Shown one piece after another: positions 8,449 through 18,932 of a stretch of DNA of 64,000 nucleotides. The notes under the pieces are model-generated. The model did no database searches and was not told the origin of the DNA. It was given only the letters and a program-made list of their open reading frames with translations. Made by a program: the position numbers and the translations under genes. The first letter of the stretch is position 1; every line of letters starts with the position of its first letter. Origin of the DNA: Kiritimatiellota bacterium B12222 (GTDB lineage: Bacteria > Verrucomicrobiota > Kiritimatiellia > SS1-B-03-39 > UBA6053); assembly GCA_029719485.1 (NCBI GenBank), contig CP120722.1, positions 4,030,001 to 4,094,000 on the forward strand. The letters are read 5' to 3'.

Positions 8449-9446
8449 GCGGAAGCCTCACCCGTAAAATCAGAAGAACGCGCCAAACGAATAAGAATGG
8501 GTGTACCCAGAAATACCACAATAACCGATAACGGCGTTTCATAAGGAGCTATTACAGTACGCGCCAATAGATCGGCACAAATCAAAATCACAGATCCCGT
8601 CAGTGAAGAATATAGAAGAAAAAGCGCCATGTCGCCTTTTGAAAACCCGCGGGCAAAATACGGAGCCGCCAAGCCCAATAATACCACAGGTCCCGTGAGC
8701 GCGATGGAACAACCCGTCAATAACGTCACCGCGGCGACGGCAAGTAGACGGAGCACAGCAGGCCGATGCCCAAGTGAAGACGCGACATCATCCCCCAACT
8801 GCAACGCATGCAACCCTCTGTACAACCAGCAGGTTAACACAAAGGCCATTCCACAGGCGGGCAAGATCGAAAGCACGGCCGTCGTGGAAATCCCCGACAA
8901 AGATCCCAACACCCAAAAGCGATACTGATCGAGTGAATTCTGTTGTTGTAATAAAATGTATCCCGTCAGCCCCTGAAAAGTCGACGCAATGGCCAAGCCC
9001 GACAACACCAACCGCAAGGGCTGTAAACCCTCCTGCCCCCGACTCGCGGTCCACATCACCAAACTTGTTCCCACCAGAGCACCCGCAATCGCAAACAATT
9101 GCCAAGAAATCATAGAGCTGGCACTAAAAAAACTAATCCCAATGACCACGCCCAAAGCCGCCCCCCCGTTGATCCCTAATATATCGGTTTCGGCCAAAAT
9201 GTTGCGGGTGACCGTCTGTAACAGCGCTCCCGCCAGTCCCAAAGCCGCTCCCACCACAATGGCCCCCAGGGTTCGGGGAAAACGAATTGAACTCATCACC
9301 ATCTGCACATATTCGGCTTCTTCAAGCGGCAAACGCTGTTGCATCCATGCTAAGAGTTCTACCGGTCCGGTTCGAGCCCCTCCCCAACACAGGGACAAAG
9401 CTGACGCCAGCAACAGTAGAAGTCCTAAAATCCAAAATCCGCGCAT
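8445..9446 (-). CDS. Iron-chelate ABC transporter permease (FecCD family)
   Basis: A 333-residue second FecCD permease. It has an N-terminal helix, the hallmark RFPRTLGAIVVGAALG, ALLQTVTRNILAETDILG (the TDILG variant of the family motif), and the coupling loop TGPVVLLGLAAPYFAR. Homologous halves of the importer encoded in tandem are typical of Fec/Fhu-like systems. It starts 7 bases after the stop of the binding-protein gene. Confidence 0.92.
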   Translation of the reverse strand: MRGFWILGLLLLLASALSLCWGGARTGPVELLAWMQQRLPLEEAEYVQMVMSSIRFPRTLGAIVVGAALGLAGALLQTVTRNILAETDILGINGGAALGVVIGISFFSASSMISWQLFAIAGALVGTSLVMWTASRGQEGLQPLRLVLSGLAIASTFQGLTGYILLQQQNSLDQYRFWVLGSLSGISTTAVLSILPACGMAFVLTCWLYRGLHALQLGDDVASSLGHRPAVLRLLAVAAVTLLTGCSIALTGPVVLLGLAAPYFARGFSKGDMALFLLYSSLTGSVILICADLLARTVIAPYETPLSVIVVFLGTPILIRLARSSDFTGEASA

Positions 9447-9452
9447 ACGCCC

Positions 9453-10424
9453 TTAGTCACCCAAAAGCGTTGCGGTTTCTCGGACAAGGGCCACTGCAGC
9501 CAAAGGACCACCCACTGAGGTCCAAAGCGATCCATCCACTTCACTCACCCGTCCATGACGAACAGCCTGTAGTTGTTGAAAAGCAGGTGTATCCATCGCA
9601 GAGGACATCGCAGCACCAGCCTCCCCTCCAGTGGAAAGCGTTCCCATAAAAACATAATCGGCATCGATCAAATGAAGCTCCTCAAAGCTTAACACTGGAG
9701 AATGCGCGACCCCTTCAACTTGCTGTGAAGAAGGTGTTTGCAGTCCTATATCTTTTAAAACCTGACGTGCAAAACTATCCTCAAGCATGTACATGGGACC
9801 ACGTGGATTCCAACGCACCACACTCACCGTAGATGAATGCCGCTCACCCAAACGTTCCTGCGCCATAAGAATCTCCGCATCATACTCGGCCAGGAATGCC
9901 TCTGCCTGTTCACTACGTCCCAACTGATCTCCAAGTCGTAACAAAAGACTTTTCCAGGTATCCTCTCCACCGTAAGTCACCAAAACAGGCGCAACCTCCT
10001 CCAATTGAGACAGTAGATTTTCATCCACCCACCCCCCTAACAAAATCAAATCGGGATCAGCAGTAACCACGCGATCAAAGGAAGGACGATACAAAGCACC
10101 CAACAAGGTAATGCCTTCGGTCTGCTCACCCAAATATCGGGGAAACCCTTCCTGACCACGACCCGCACATGCACCCACGGGCTTCAGTCCCAAGGCCAGT
10201 GCCGCATCTAAATCACCTTCACTCAGAGCCAGGACACGCGAAGGATTTATGGGGATATCGACCGAACGACCCGCAGCATCCACCACCGTCTTCACAGCCC
10301 CCGCCGTTACTGAAATTCCATTCGTATCGACAGCAGGATTTCCACAAGCCGAAAACAAGAAAAGGAACGCAGCAGGCAAGCCTGCAACGTTCCCAAAGGT
10401 TGTAAGAGTTTTTAATATTTTCAT
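9453..10424 (-). CDS. Iron-siderophore-type periplasmic binding lipoprotein
   Basis: A 323-residue class III (FecB/BtuF-like) solute-binding protein. The N terminus has a signal sequence with lipobox FSAC (cysteine near residue 27), so it is probably membrane-anchored. The family core is seen: TVVDAAGRSVDIPINPSRVLAL, TADPDLILLG, and APVLVTYGGEDTWKSL. These phrases are characteristic of ferric-chelate binders. Its ATG overlaps the TAA of the TonB receptor by one base. The exact chelate is unknown; cobalamin is less likely. Confidence 0.9.
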   Translation of the reverse strand: MKILKTLTTFGNVAGLPAAFLFLFSACGNPAVDTNGISVTAGAVKTVVDAAGRSVDIPINPSRVLALSEGDLDAALALGLKPVGACAGRGQEGFPRYLGEQTEGITLLGALYRPSFDRVVTADPDLILLGGWVDENLLSQLEEVAPVLVTYGGEDTWKSLLLRLGDQLGRSEQAEAFLAEYDAEILMAQERLGERHSSTVSVVRWNPRGPMYMLEDSFARQVLKDIGLQTPSSQQVEGVAHSPVLSFEELHLIDADYVFMGTLSTGGEAGAAMSSAMDTPAFQQLQAVRHGRVSEVDGSLWTSVGGPLAAVALVRETATLLGD

Positions 10425-12520
10425 TAGAACTTATAGGCAGCGGCCAAACGAATGTCCCGACCCGGCTCTGGCAAACCAGCAACCCGATCCAAACTTGAAT
10501 TATATCCGTAAGTCGTATGCTCCATGTATTCTTCATCAAAAGCATTCGCGATGGTTAAGGTTAAGGTCAAAGCCTCAACGTTAACGGGAGTCCACTGACA
10601 ATAAAAATCGTGAACCATGAAACCGTCTTTATCAGGCTGGCCCGCAGGCAAACCATCCAACTCTTCGACGACCCGTCCGTTCCACCCTATCACAACTTGT
10701 TGCTCAGGGAATACATATTCAAGTACCCCAATCCAAGTGCGTCCCGTTGAAGCGCCCAAGGCAATATTTACTTCATTGATCAGGCTTTCACCTTCATATT
10801 CAGGGTCCGTGTAGTTCATACTCACAGAGCCACGGAAATTTCCGGTTTGATATCCCACAGAAGCAGAGTAGCCCGGAATTTCAACATCGCCTTGATTCGT
10901 GCGGTCAATGTAATCCACATAGTCGTCAATGGTGTTTTTAAAGACTTCTACGTTTGCACCCCATCCGCCTTTGGTCAGCGTAACCCCTGCTTCCAAGTTG
11001 GTCGCGGTTTCAGGTTTGGCATCTGGATCCACAGTTTTACGGGCATCACCAATCCATAGGGCTTCCCCTACCCCCATGCCACGAATGGCTTGCGCAGCAT
11101 TGGCATAAACATCCAGCCACTCTATCGGTGTCACCGACACACCAGCATTCGGACTGAAGCCATTTGAATTCACATTCACGTCATCGCGGTCAGTGTAATC
11201 GTAGTAATCCCAACGGGTACCAAAACTCAACAACAACATAGAAGAAACCTGCCAGGTATCTTGAATGAAAACACCACTGACACTGCCATCTTCTTTGCCA
11301 TCTTTCCAACTGGAGAAAGAAAAAGGATTCGCACCGGTAGAATGGTTTGTAAACTCACCTTCATCCCAACGCAAATTGGTTCCGTAGGTCAGCATGTGAA
11401 AACCTGCACCTTCCAAGGCTGTGGTATTTTGCAAGTCAACACCCGTATTTCGTGACGCCAACTCAAAGTCATAAAACTCATTTTGAAAGAAGGGAGGTCC
11501 ACTTGTGGCCGCTTCTAAACTGGTTTGTGTAGAGCTGTAATCATTGATGTACAAGGTCGCTTCCACATCCCAAACGCTACTGCCTTCGGGTTGCCACGCA
11601 TAATTCAAGGTTCCTGAATTACGATGAGACTCTTGATCCGTCACGGGATTAATGATTACCGGATGCACAATATCTCCCACAAAATTATTACGCAAACGAC
11701 GAGGTCCGTCATCGGTGTAACGGTCATATCCCAGCGTGTAGGAATGTCCGTCTCCAAAAGTGCCATCAGCCTTGACCGAAAGTTGATCCTGCTCGATCCC
11801 AGTGTATTCAACTTCATCCCCATTGCCATCACTGTAATTGTCCGCGTCAAAATAAGAATACAGCACCAATAAATTCAAGTGTTCGTTAATCTTTCCATAA
11901 CCAGCACCCGTCGCCTTATAGGAATCCGCATTGCTGTATCCGCCCACTTTTAACAACGCACCCATGGTCTGGTCAGCTTCCAAAAAGTCACTGGCATTTT
12001 TGGTTACAAAACGAACAGAACCTCCCAGTGCTCCAGGACCCGCCACTGCAGACCCCGCTCCGGAGTCCACTTCAATTCCTTTAATGAACTCTGGATCCAA
12101 CATGATGTGAGACTGATGATGATATACAGACGTCGGCTGACGTGCACCATCAACCTGTACATTGATCATGGTATCTTCAATGCCACGAATGTAAATCTTC
12201 TGTGCGGAAGGTGTCGCCCCCCCCCCTACAGAAATTTCAGGATCTAAACGAAATACATCGCCCAAAGTAGTAGCCTGTAATTTTTCAATTTCACTTTCAT
12301 CAATCACACTAACCGTACGCACAGCACTCATTTGCTGAGGAATCACCGTCACGCGATCGAGGTCCACAATGTGGGAAGGTGACGCTTCTTGCGCGGCAGC
12401 CGCCGTGACCAAAGATTCAGGTGGCGTATGAGGAATGGACGTACCCTCTTGCGCACGTAGAAATGTGAGGCTTGCAATGCCCATGGACAGTACTGTCGTT
12501 ATTCTAAATGTATTTTTCAT
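10424..12520 (-). CDS. TonB-dependent outer-membrane receptor (siderophore type)
   Basis: A 698-residue outer-membrane receptor. ATG at 12520 is chosen because it gives a proper signal peptide (MKNTFRITTVLSMGIASLTFLRAQ); an upstream TTG would add 15 unlikely residues. The plug domain follows, with VDLDRVTVIPQQ (TonB-box-like region), LGDVFRLDPEISVGG, IYIRGIEDTMINVQVDGAR and GSGAGSAVAGPGALGGSVRF. The beta barrel then runs to the terminal Phe (AAAYKF), the usual barrel signal. It imports the chelate captured by the downstream binding protein. TonB/ExbBD are not in the window. Confidence 0.93.
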   Translation of the reverse strand: MKNTFRITTVLSMGIASLTFLRAQEGTSIPHTPPESLVTAAAAQEASPSHIVDLDRVTVIPQQMSAVRTVSVIDESEIEKLQATTLGDVFRLDPEISVGGGATPSAQKIYIRGIEDTMINVQVDGARQPTSVYHHQSHIMLDPEFIKGIEVDSGAGSAVAGPGALGGSVRFVTKNASDFLEADQTMGALLKVGGYSNADSYKATGAGYGKINEHLNLLVLYSYFDADNYSDGNGDEVEYTGIEQDQLSVKADGTFGDGHSYTLGYDRYTDDGPRRLRNNFVGDIVHPVIINPVTDQESHRNSGTLNYAWQPEGSSVWDVEATLYINDYSSTQTSLEAATSGPPFFQNEFYDFELASRNTGVDLQNTTALEGAGFHMLTYGTNLRWDEGEFTNHSTGANPFSFSSWKDGKEDGSVSGVFIQDTWQVSSMLLLSFGTRWDYYDYTDRDDVNVNSNGFSPNAGVSVTPIEWLDVYANAAQAIRGMGVGEALWIGDARKTVDPDAKPETATNLEAGVTLTKGGWGANVEVFKNTIDDYVDYIDRTNQGDVEIPGYSASVGYQTGNFRGSVSMNYTDPEYEGESLINEVNIALGASTGRTWIGVLEYVFPEQQVVIGWNGRVVEELDGLPAGQPDKDGFMVHDFYCQWTPVNVEALTLTLTIANAFDEEYMEHTTYGYNSSLDRVAGLPEPGRDIRLAAAYKF

Positions 12521-12571
12521 AGGATGTTGGGGTTGAATATGTCGCCCTGATTCCTCAAGGCCCAATTAAAA

Positions 12572-13279
12572 TTAGTGATCAAAATTTTCTAAACAAATTT
12601 GAGTTTCATCAATGCCGCGGGCCATCACCATCGATGTTAACGAGGTAATAAAGGATTCGGATCCACTGATGAATACCGTCGGCTTTTGCCCTTCTTGCAA
12701 ACAGGCATCCAAAGTTGCTTCGATTTCAGAACGACCAATGCGGTACTGCGTGCCATCCAATTCAGATAAGGTTTGCTCATAAAGGAATCCTCTGGAAGCC
12801 ACATGAATCAGGGTCCAGGGATGATGAATCCCACGCAGTTGAATATCTTTCAGCAGTGAACGTATCGGCGTAATGCCAATGCCACCCGCAATAAACAGCA
12901 CAGGCCTACCTTCAGGAAGATGCTCAAGCGTAAAACTACCGGACAAACTGAAAATCTTGACCTTCTCCCCTACCTGCAATTCTTCAAACTTCTGTTTGTA
13001 TGGCGTCTCAGAAGATAAATCCATGGAGATCAACAGCCCCTCTTCCAAAGGAGAGGTCGCAATCGACATATGCCGAACCGTCTTTTTATCAATCTCTTCA
13101 CCGGGAGCCACCAAATGTAAATATTGACCCGCAGTGAATTGATATCCACGGGGTTTGCTAAACGTATAACTGAGCGTACGACCGTATTCTGGCACCACGG
13201 AGATCAATTTGACCGTCTTCACTTTCAAGACGAAAGGCCGCAGGAGCTTACGAAGTAATTTATTTTTAGGAGGAGGCAT
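12572..13279 (-). CDS. FAD-binding oxidoreductase, ferredoxin-NADP reductase fold (putative ferric-chelate reductase)
   Basis: A 235-residue flavoprotein. The FAD domain has RHMSIATSP (the R-x-Y/M-S-type flavin motif) after GQYLHLV. The NAD domain has FIAGGIGITPIRSLL (pyridine nucleotide GGxGxTP) and ends with VFISGSESF. No iron-sulfur domain is attached. As first gene of the iron-uptake operon it probably reduces imported ferric chelate in the cytoplasm to release iron; this is inferred from context. Another in-frame ATG at 13324 would add 15 Cys/Leu-rich residues. I prefer 13279 because the fold begins soon after. Confidence 0.8.
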   Translation of the reverse strand: MPPPKNKLLRKLLRPFVLKVKTVKLISVVPEYGRTLSYTFSKPRGYQFTAGQYLHLVAPGEEIDKKTVRHMSIATSPLEEGLLISMDLSSETPYKQKFEELQVGEKVKIFSLSGSFTLEHLPEGRPVLFIAGGIGITPIRSLLKDIQLRGIHHPWTLIHVASRGFLYEQTLSELDGTQYRIGRSEIEATLDACLQEGQKPTVFISGSESFITSLTSMVMARGIDETQICLENFDH

Positions 13280-13349
13280 AAGGATAGAACAGAGAGAATT
13301 TAAACAACAAGACAGCCAATACATCCAAATACATTACAAGACAAGCAAT

Positions 13350-13371
13350 TGTTTGATATATATTACAAACA
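13350..13371 (-). promoter_or_regulatory. Inverted repeat upstream of the iron-uptake operon
   Basis: TGTTTG at 13350-13355 and CAAACA at 13366-13371 form a perfect inverted repeat with a 10-base AT-only centre except one base pattern (ATATATATTA). It lies about 70-90 bases upstream of the reductase start, where an operator for an iron-responsive repressor would be expected. It does not match the classical Fur box. A regulatory role is inferred. Confidence 0.4.
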
Positions 13372-13401
13372 GATTACTAGACACCTTTCAGATAGACAAA
13401 C

Positions 13402-13431
13402 AAAAACCCCCGTCACCATGACGGGGGTTTT
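13402..13431 (-). terminator. Rho-independent terminator of katG
   Basis: The stem ACCCCCGTCA / TGACGGGGGT has a short loop. On the minus strand it is followed by a run of five T (A-run at 13402-13406). It lies 25 bases past the katG stop. The T-rich other side could also work in the plus direction. Confidence 0.88.
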
Positions 13432-13455
13432 CGTGCGCAATGTTATGCGGGACTT

Positions 13456-15702
<2,247 letters not shown>

Positions 15703-15901
15703 TTACTTATAAAACAATACACATCCACCTATTTACAAACGACTTACATTAAACATAAGCCAACAACTATAGATTAATACGAATTAGATAGGATCTACAT
15801 ATACCAATGCCTTTTTTATGTCCAGTAGAAGCCAAAGCCTTTTTAAACAGTTCAAAAGCAATAAAGGTGATAAATCTTATCCTAAATCCAACATAAACCT
15901 T

Positions 15902-16363
15902 ATGAGCACCCAGATCAACAGTAAAAGCCGATTCATTTTCTTCAGTTGGATAGGCGTTGCCTTTGGCATTTTAGCATTGGCCACCGCCATCTATCAGCAG
16001 GACCTCGCGCAACTCATATCAGATAAAACTGAGGCCGCCCCCACAGCACCCGCCCCAAAATCCAAAACAGAGCTCAGCCTCTTCGGGGTATCCCTTTCTT
16101 TTACCGAAAAAGAAACAGTACCTCCGGAAAAAATCCCCTCTCCCTACCAATGCAGCTACATCCGCCGTATCACCTACGGACTGGGCTTTATCGCCATCAG
16201 CTGTGGCATCTTGGCTTGGATCAGCCAAGCCGGTCATCGCATTTCAGCCGCCAGCCTCGTACTCGGCATCTTGGCCATCGCATGGCAATCCGTAGTCACG
16301 GCGGTCGCGGGTGTACTCGCCGTGATCGTACTCATTCTTGTGCTTTCTTCTTTAGCGGCCTGA
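15902..16363 (+). CDS. Membrane protein of unknown function
   Basis: I do not recognise this 153-residue protein. It has a first membrane helix near residues 12-30 (FIFFSWIGVAFGILALATAI) and a Lys/Pro/Ala-rich linker of about 50 residues. Three closely packed hydrophobic helices follow (ITYGLGFIAISCGILAWI, ISAASLVLGILAIAW, TAVAGVLAVIVLILVLS). The ATG at 15902 is preferred over one at 15818 because it follows a low-complexity, noncoding-looking stretch. It is divergent from katG. No function is proposed. Confidence 0.6.
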   Translation: MSTQINSKSRFIFFSWIGVAFGILALATAIYQQDLAQLISDKTEAAPTAPAPKSKTELSLFGVSLSFTEKETVPPEKIPSPYQCSYIRRITYGLGFIAISCGILAWISQAGHRISAASLVLGILAIAWQSVVTAVAGVLAVIVLILVLSSLAA

Positions 16364-16380
16364 GACCTCGAGGTAACCCC

Positions 16381-16496
16381 TCCGCTCAACCAACGCTTTT
16401 CAACAACTCCACTACCCCCCAACCCAAACTTCCGCAGCACAAGATCATCGACGCACATCCCCCACGGCCCGTGGAGATCAGCTGTTGATACTTTTC
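16381..16496 (-). pseudogene. Decayed 3' fragment of the L7/L12-like gene (duplicate of 18448-18563)
   Basis: The sequence is almost identical to the last third of the gene at 18453-18731; 16385-16460 is an unbroken match. It keeps the same reading frame and stop (16386-16388), encoding a C terminus with Gly-Gly-Cys-Ala-Ser-Met. There is no start codon or N-terminal domain; at its upstream side it joins a pyruvate-carboxylase fragment. It is a remnant, not a gene. Confidence 0.85.
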
Positions 16497-16645
16497 GCTC
16501 CGCCCATGATTGAGGTATTCGTACCAATGCCATGTATTCCCATGTGGTTCGTTTTTTACTTCACCGCGTTAAAGCAGACGAAACCTATCAAATTGCAGAT
16601 AAGGTACCTGTGGCATTCCGAATCACTCTTCTCACAAGATGAAGT
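16491..16645 (+). pseudogene. Decayed 5' fragment of pyruvate carboxylase (duplicate of about 18984-19135)
   Basis: The bases correspond to residues about 18-65 of pyruvate carboxylase, in the same frame: R-S-A-H-D-stop-G-I-R-T, then M-Y-S-H and H-R-x-K-A-D-E. An in-frame TGA lies at 16511-16513 and several substitutions follow; similarity fades after about 16600. It is fused directly to the L12-like fragment at a shared TTTTC, so about 420 bases between them in the intact locus are missing here. The rest of 16646-16763 shows no gene. Confidence 0.85.
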
Positions 16646-16763
16646 CTGAATTCTATACAAAATTAGCATTTACTTAGCGGTGAAAAAAACGAAAAAAAAA
16701 ATAACTTCCGAAACGGCAACACCAACGCATCCACCGTGAACCGTTTTCTATCTAATGATCCTT

Positions 16764-17537
16764 CTACAGAAAACCATGTTCTTCGCAAAAGCTTTGGATT
16801 GCGTCCATCGTTTCATTAAATATGGGAGACTGATTATAATAACCGTGGTCTCCACCTTCATTTGTTATTAGTAGACAAATATCGCCGTTAGCTTCCGCTT
16901 TTTCAGCAAAGGCCCGTGAACCTTCATAGGGCGCAACTTGATCCCCGGTGCCATGAAAAATGAGCGTCGGCGGAAAACCCGGCTTCAGTTGATGAAGAGG
17001 CGAAAACTTTTCCCATTGATCACCAAGTAACCTGTTACCATACCCCACCTCAGACGTATCGATGACGGGGTTAAACAAAACCAAGGCCACCGGACGATAA
17101 GCCGACGGATCATTCGCATCACTCAAATCATCAAAAAGCGCCAAGCCCGCAGCCAGATGCGCCCCGGCCGACCCCCCAACAGCCAATAGTCGTTTCGGAT
17201 CGATATTCAGCTCCCGGGTATGGGCATAGAGGTAGCGCATGGCATCCTGTGCATCCTCCACCGCATCAAGAACACCTATGGAGGGCTGAATCGTTTCGTC
17301 GATGAACCGGTATTCCATGACGGCAACCACAACCCCCATTTCGCTCAACGGTTTGGCGATGCGGAAATATTTCTGTGGGCTGCCATGCGTCCAACCACCA
17401 CTATGAATGAGCAGAACGCAAGGCCGCGGGGAGGACAGGCCCTCCGGTGGCTCGAAAATATGGAGGCCCAACTTTCGCCCATCGACCTCTTTATATACCA
17501 GCGTGGCGACAGGGACACTCGCGATATCTTTCAACAT
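16764..17537 (-). CDS. Alpha/beta-hydrolase, acetyl-esterase type
   Basis: A 257-residue esterase of the hormone-sensitive-lipase/BD-FAE-like group. The oxyanion region reads IHSGGWTHG (an HGGG-type motif with Ser). The nucleophile elbow is GGSAGAHLA. The acid is in FHGTGDQVAPYEGS and the catalytic His in GGDHGYY. The ATG at 17537 is 7 bases after the stop of the PEP-CTERM gene; a longer frame upstream would overlap that gene and has no homology look. It has no signal peptide, so it is probably cytoplasmic, perhaps deacylating sugars. It lies between the duplicated fragments. Confidence 0.85.
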   Translation of the reverse strand: MLKDIASVPVATLVYKEVDGRKLGLHIFEPPEGLSSPRPCVLLIHSGGWTHGSPQKYFRIAKPLSEMGVVVAVMEYRFIDETIQPSIGVLDAVEDAQDAMRYLYAHTRELNIDPKRLLAVGGSAGAHLAAGLALFDDLSDANDPSAYRPVALVLFNPVIDTSEVGYGNRLLGDQWEKFSPLHQLKPGFPPTLIFHGTGDQVAPYEGSRAFAEKAEANGDICLLITNEGGDHGYYNQSPIFNETMDAIQSFCEEHGFL

Positions 17538-17544
17538 GAAGCTC

Positions 17545-18294
17545 TTAACGCTTACGGTTACGTACCAACGCAACGCCCAATAGCGCCATGACCATAAGGG
17601 ACAAGGCGGACGGTTCCGGGACAACGGTGATACTTGAGTTTGTGATCTCGGTCTCGCGGTGCAGGTTACTACCGGACGTGGCGGCAAAGCCAATGTATCC
17701 AAACGTAATCGCAGCACCACTGCTCGTGAAATCAGGCGTATCCCCAGCATTGACTTTGGGGTCACTAAACGGCGTCTGGGTTAAATCGTAGCTTAAAAAA
17801 TCCGTAACCCCTGCACCGGTCAGAGAGACGGTCTCCCAAGTCGTGCTGTTCGGGCGAAAAGCTGTGTTCGTAGATCCACCGATGATCTCTTCTCCTTTGT
17901 ACATGTAGAGCGTACCACCTTGTGTCAACGCGAGGAAGAGGGGGGTGTTATAGGGTGACCCGGATTTACGGATGTCTGTAGACCAATCAATGCTATCGAT
18001 CGCGCCGGATACTGAAGGCGTATAAACAGCGGAAGACATAAAACTGTAATACGCCCTTCCTGCCGACGGGATATCCGTGTTGACGCGGACCACACTACCG
18101 ACAGATCCATCCAAATCCCCCTCAGCACCCACAATCGAGTTAGGCAAGACGGTGAACGGTGAATCATAGTCACTGGCGCTGTCCAATTCGGAGGTAAACG
18201 TGATGATCGCGGCGGATGCTTCTTGGACCGAAAGAAACGCGACCGTAAAAGCGCACAAAGCTACCGTTCTATAAAATTGAGTGAGCTGTCTCAT
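17545..18294 (-). CDS. PEP-CTERM sorting domain-containing protein
   Basis: A 249-residue exported protein. A signal peptide (MRQLTQFYRTVALCAFTVAF..., cleavage near ASA) is followed by a Ser/Thr-rich beta-type region. The sorting tail at the C terminus is VVPEPSALS, a hydrophobic helix and the basic end RNRKR. This is the canonical PEP-CTERM signal for exosortase-dependent surface delivery; no exosortase gene is in the window. Its start is followed upstream by an AT-rich promoter-like region at 18300-18420. It forms a two-gene unit with the esterase. Confidence 0.9.
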   Translation of the reverse strand: MRQLTQFYRTVALCAFTVAFLSVQEASAAIITFTSELDSASDYDSPFTVLPNSIVGAEGDLDGSVGSVVRVNTDIPSAGRAYYSFMSSAVYTPSVSGAIDSIDWSTDIRKSGSPYNTPLFLALTQGGTLYMYKGEEIIGGSTNTAFRPNSTTWETVSLTGAGVTDFLSYDLTQTPFSDPKVNAGDTPDFTSSGAAITFGYIGFAATSGSNLHRETEITNSSITVVPEPSALSLMVMALLGVALVRNRKR

Positions 18295-18452
18295 GAAAAA
18301 TGTTTCCTGAATGGGGGTTATCGTAATATTTCAATCCCCTCTAATGTAGCAGATTGACCCAAACAACACAATCATACAAGAAAGACCCCGATCAACTGAA
18401 ATTGATATAATGCATCTTAATTAGTCCTGGTCCAACCAAGAAGCTTTTCCAC

Positions 18453-18731
18453 TCAACCAACGCTTTTCAACAACTCCACTACCCCCCAACCCAAACTTCC
18501 GCAGCACAAGATCATCGACGCACATCCGCCACTCCCGGTTGAGACCAGCGCTTGATACTTTTCAGGATCCTCCGTCAACCATTGGCCACTCAAGGCCTCC
18601 ACCCCCTCTTTCGCCTCTTTCAGACCTGACCCCGTGGCCGTCCGGTAGACTTTAATGGCCTCTATTTTACGCCCCGCAATTAAGGCCTCCGATATCTGTT
18701 GAAGCTGTTCAGGACTCAAATCATGTTGCAT
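18453..18731 (-). CDS. Small protein with ribosomal L7/L12 C-terminal-like domain
   Basis: A 92-residue protein. Residues about 17-48 (ALIAGRKIEAIKVYRTATGSGLKEAKEGVEAL) match the C-terminal domain of ribosomal protein L7/L12, including the KEAK-x-x-VE helix used to contact translation factors. The dimerisation N-terminal domain and hinge are absent. The C-terminal tail is Cys/Gly-rich and hydrophobic (Cys at three positions). A Shine-Dalgarno GGAG lies 6-7 bases before the ATG. It is divergent from pyruvate carboxylase. It is not the true L12; its role is unknown. Confidence 0.8.
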   Translation of the reverse strand: MQHDLSPEQLQQISEALIAGRKIEAIKVYRTATGSGLKEAKEGVEALSGQWLTEDPEKYQALVSTGSGGCASMILCCGSLGWGVVELLKSVG

Positions 18732-18932
18732 AAAAAAATCTCCAAGGGGTTAAACTATTCTCACTCTTTAAACCTTATGAAGTCAATCTTCATGTCCATT
18801 TCAGCTTAAAGTGAACTCTAACTCTTTTTTTAAGCACCCCAAAACAGGAAAAGTCAAACAGGTAAATCCTATACAAAAACTACCCATATATTCGCTGTTG
18901 CGTTTTCTGAAACTTTAGGTCAAGTTTTGAAC

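Noticed and set aside
16234..16533. A 99-codon minus-strand frame across the rearranged patch
   Set aside because: It reads the fused pseudogene fragments in a frame different from the L12-like one.
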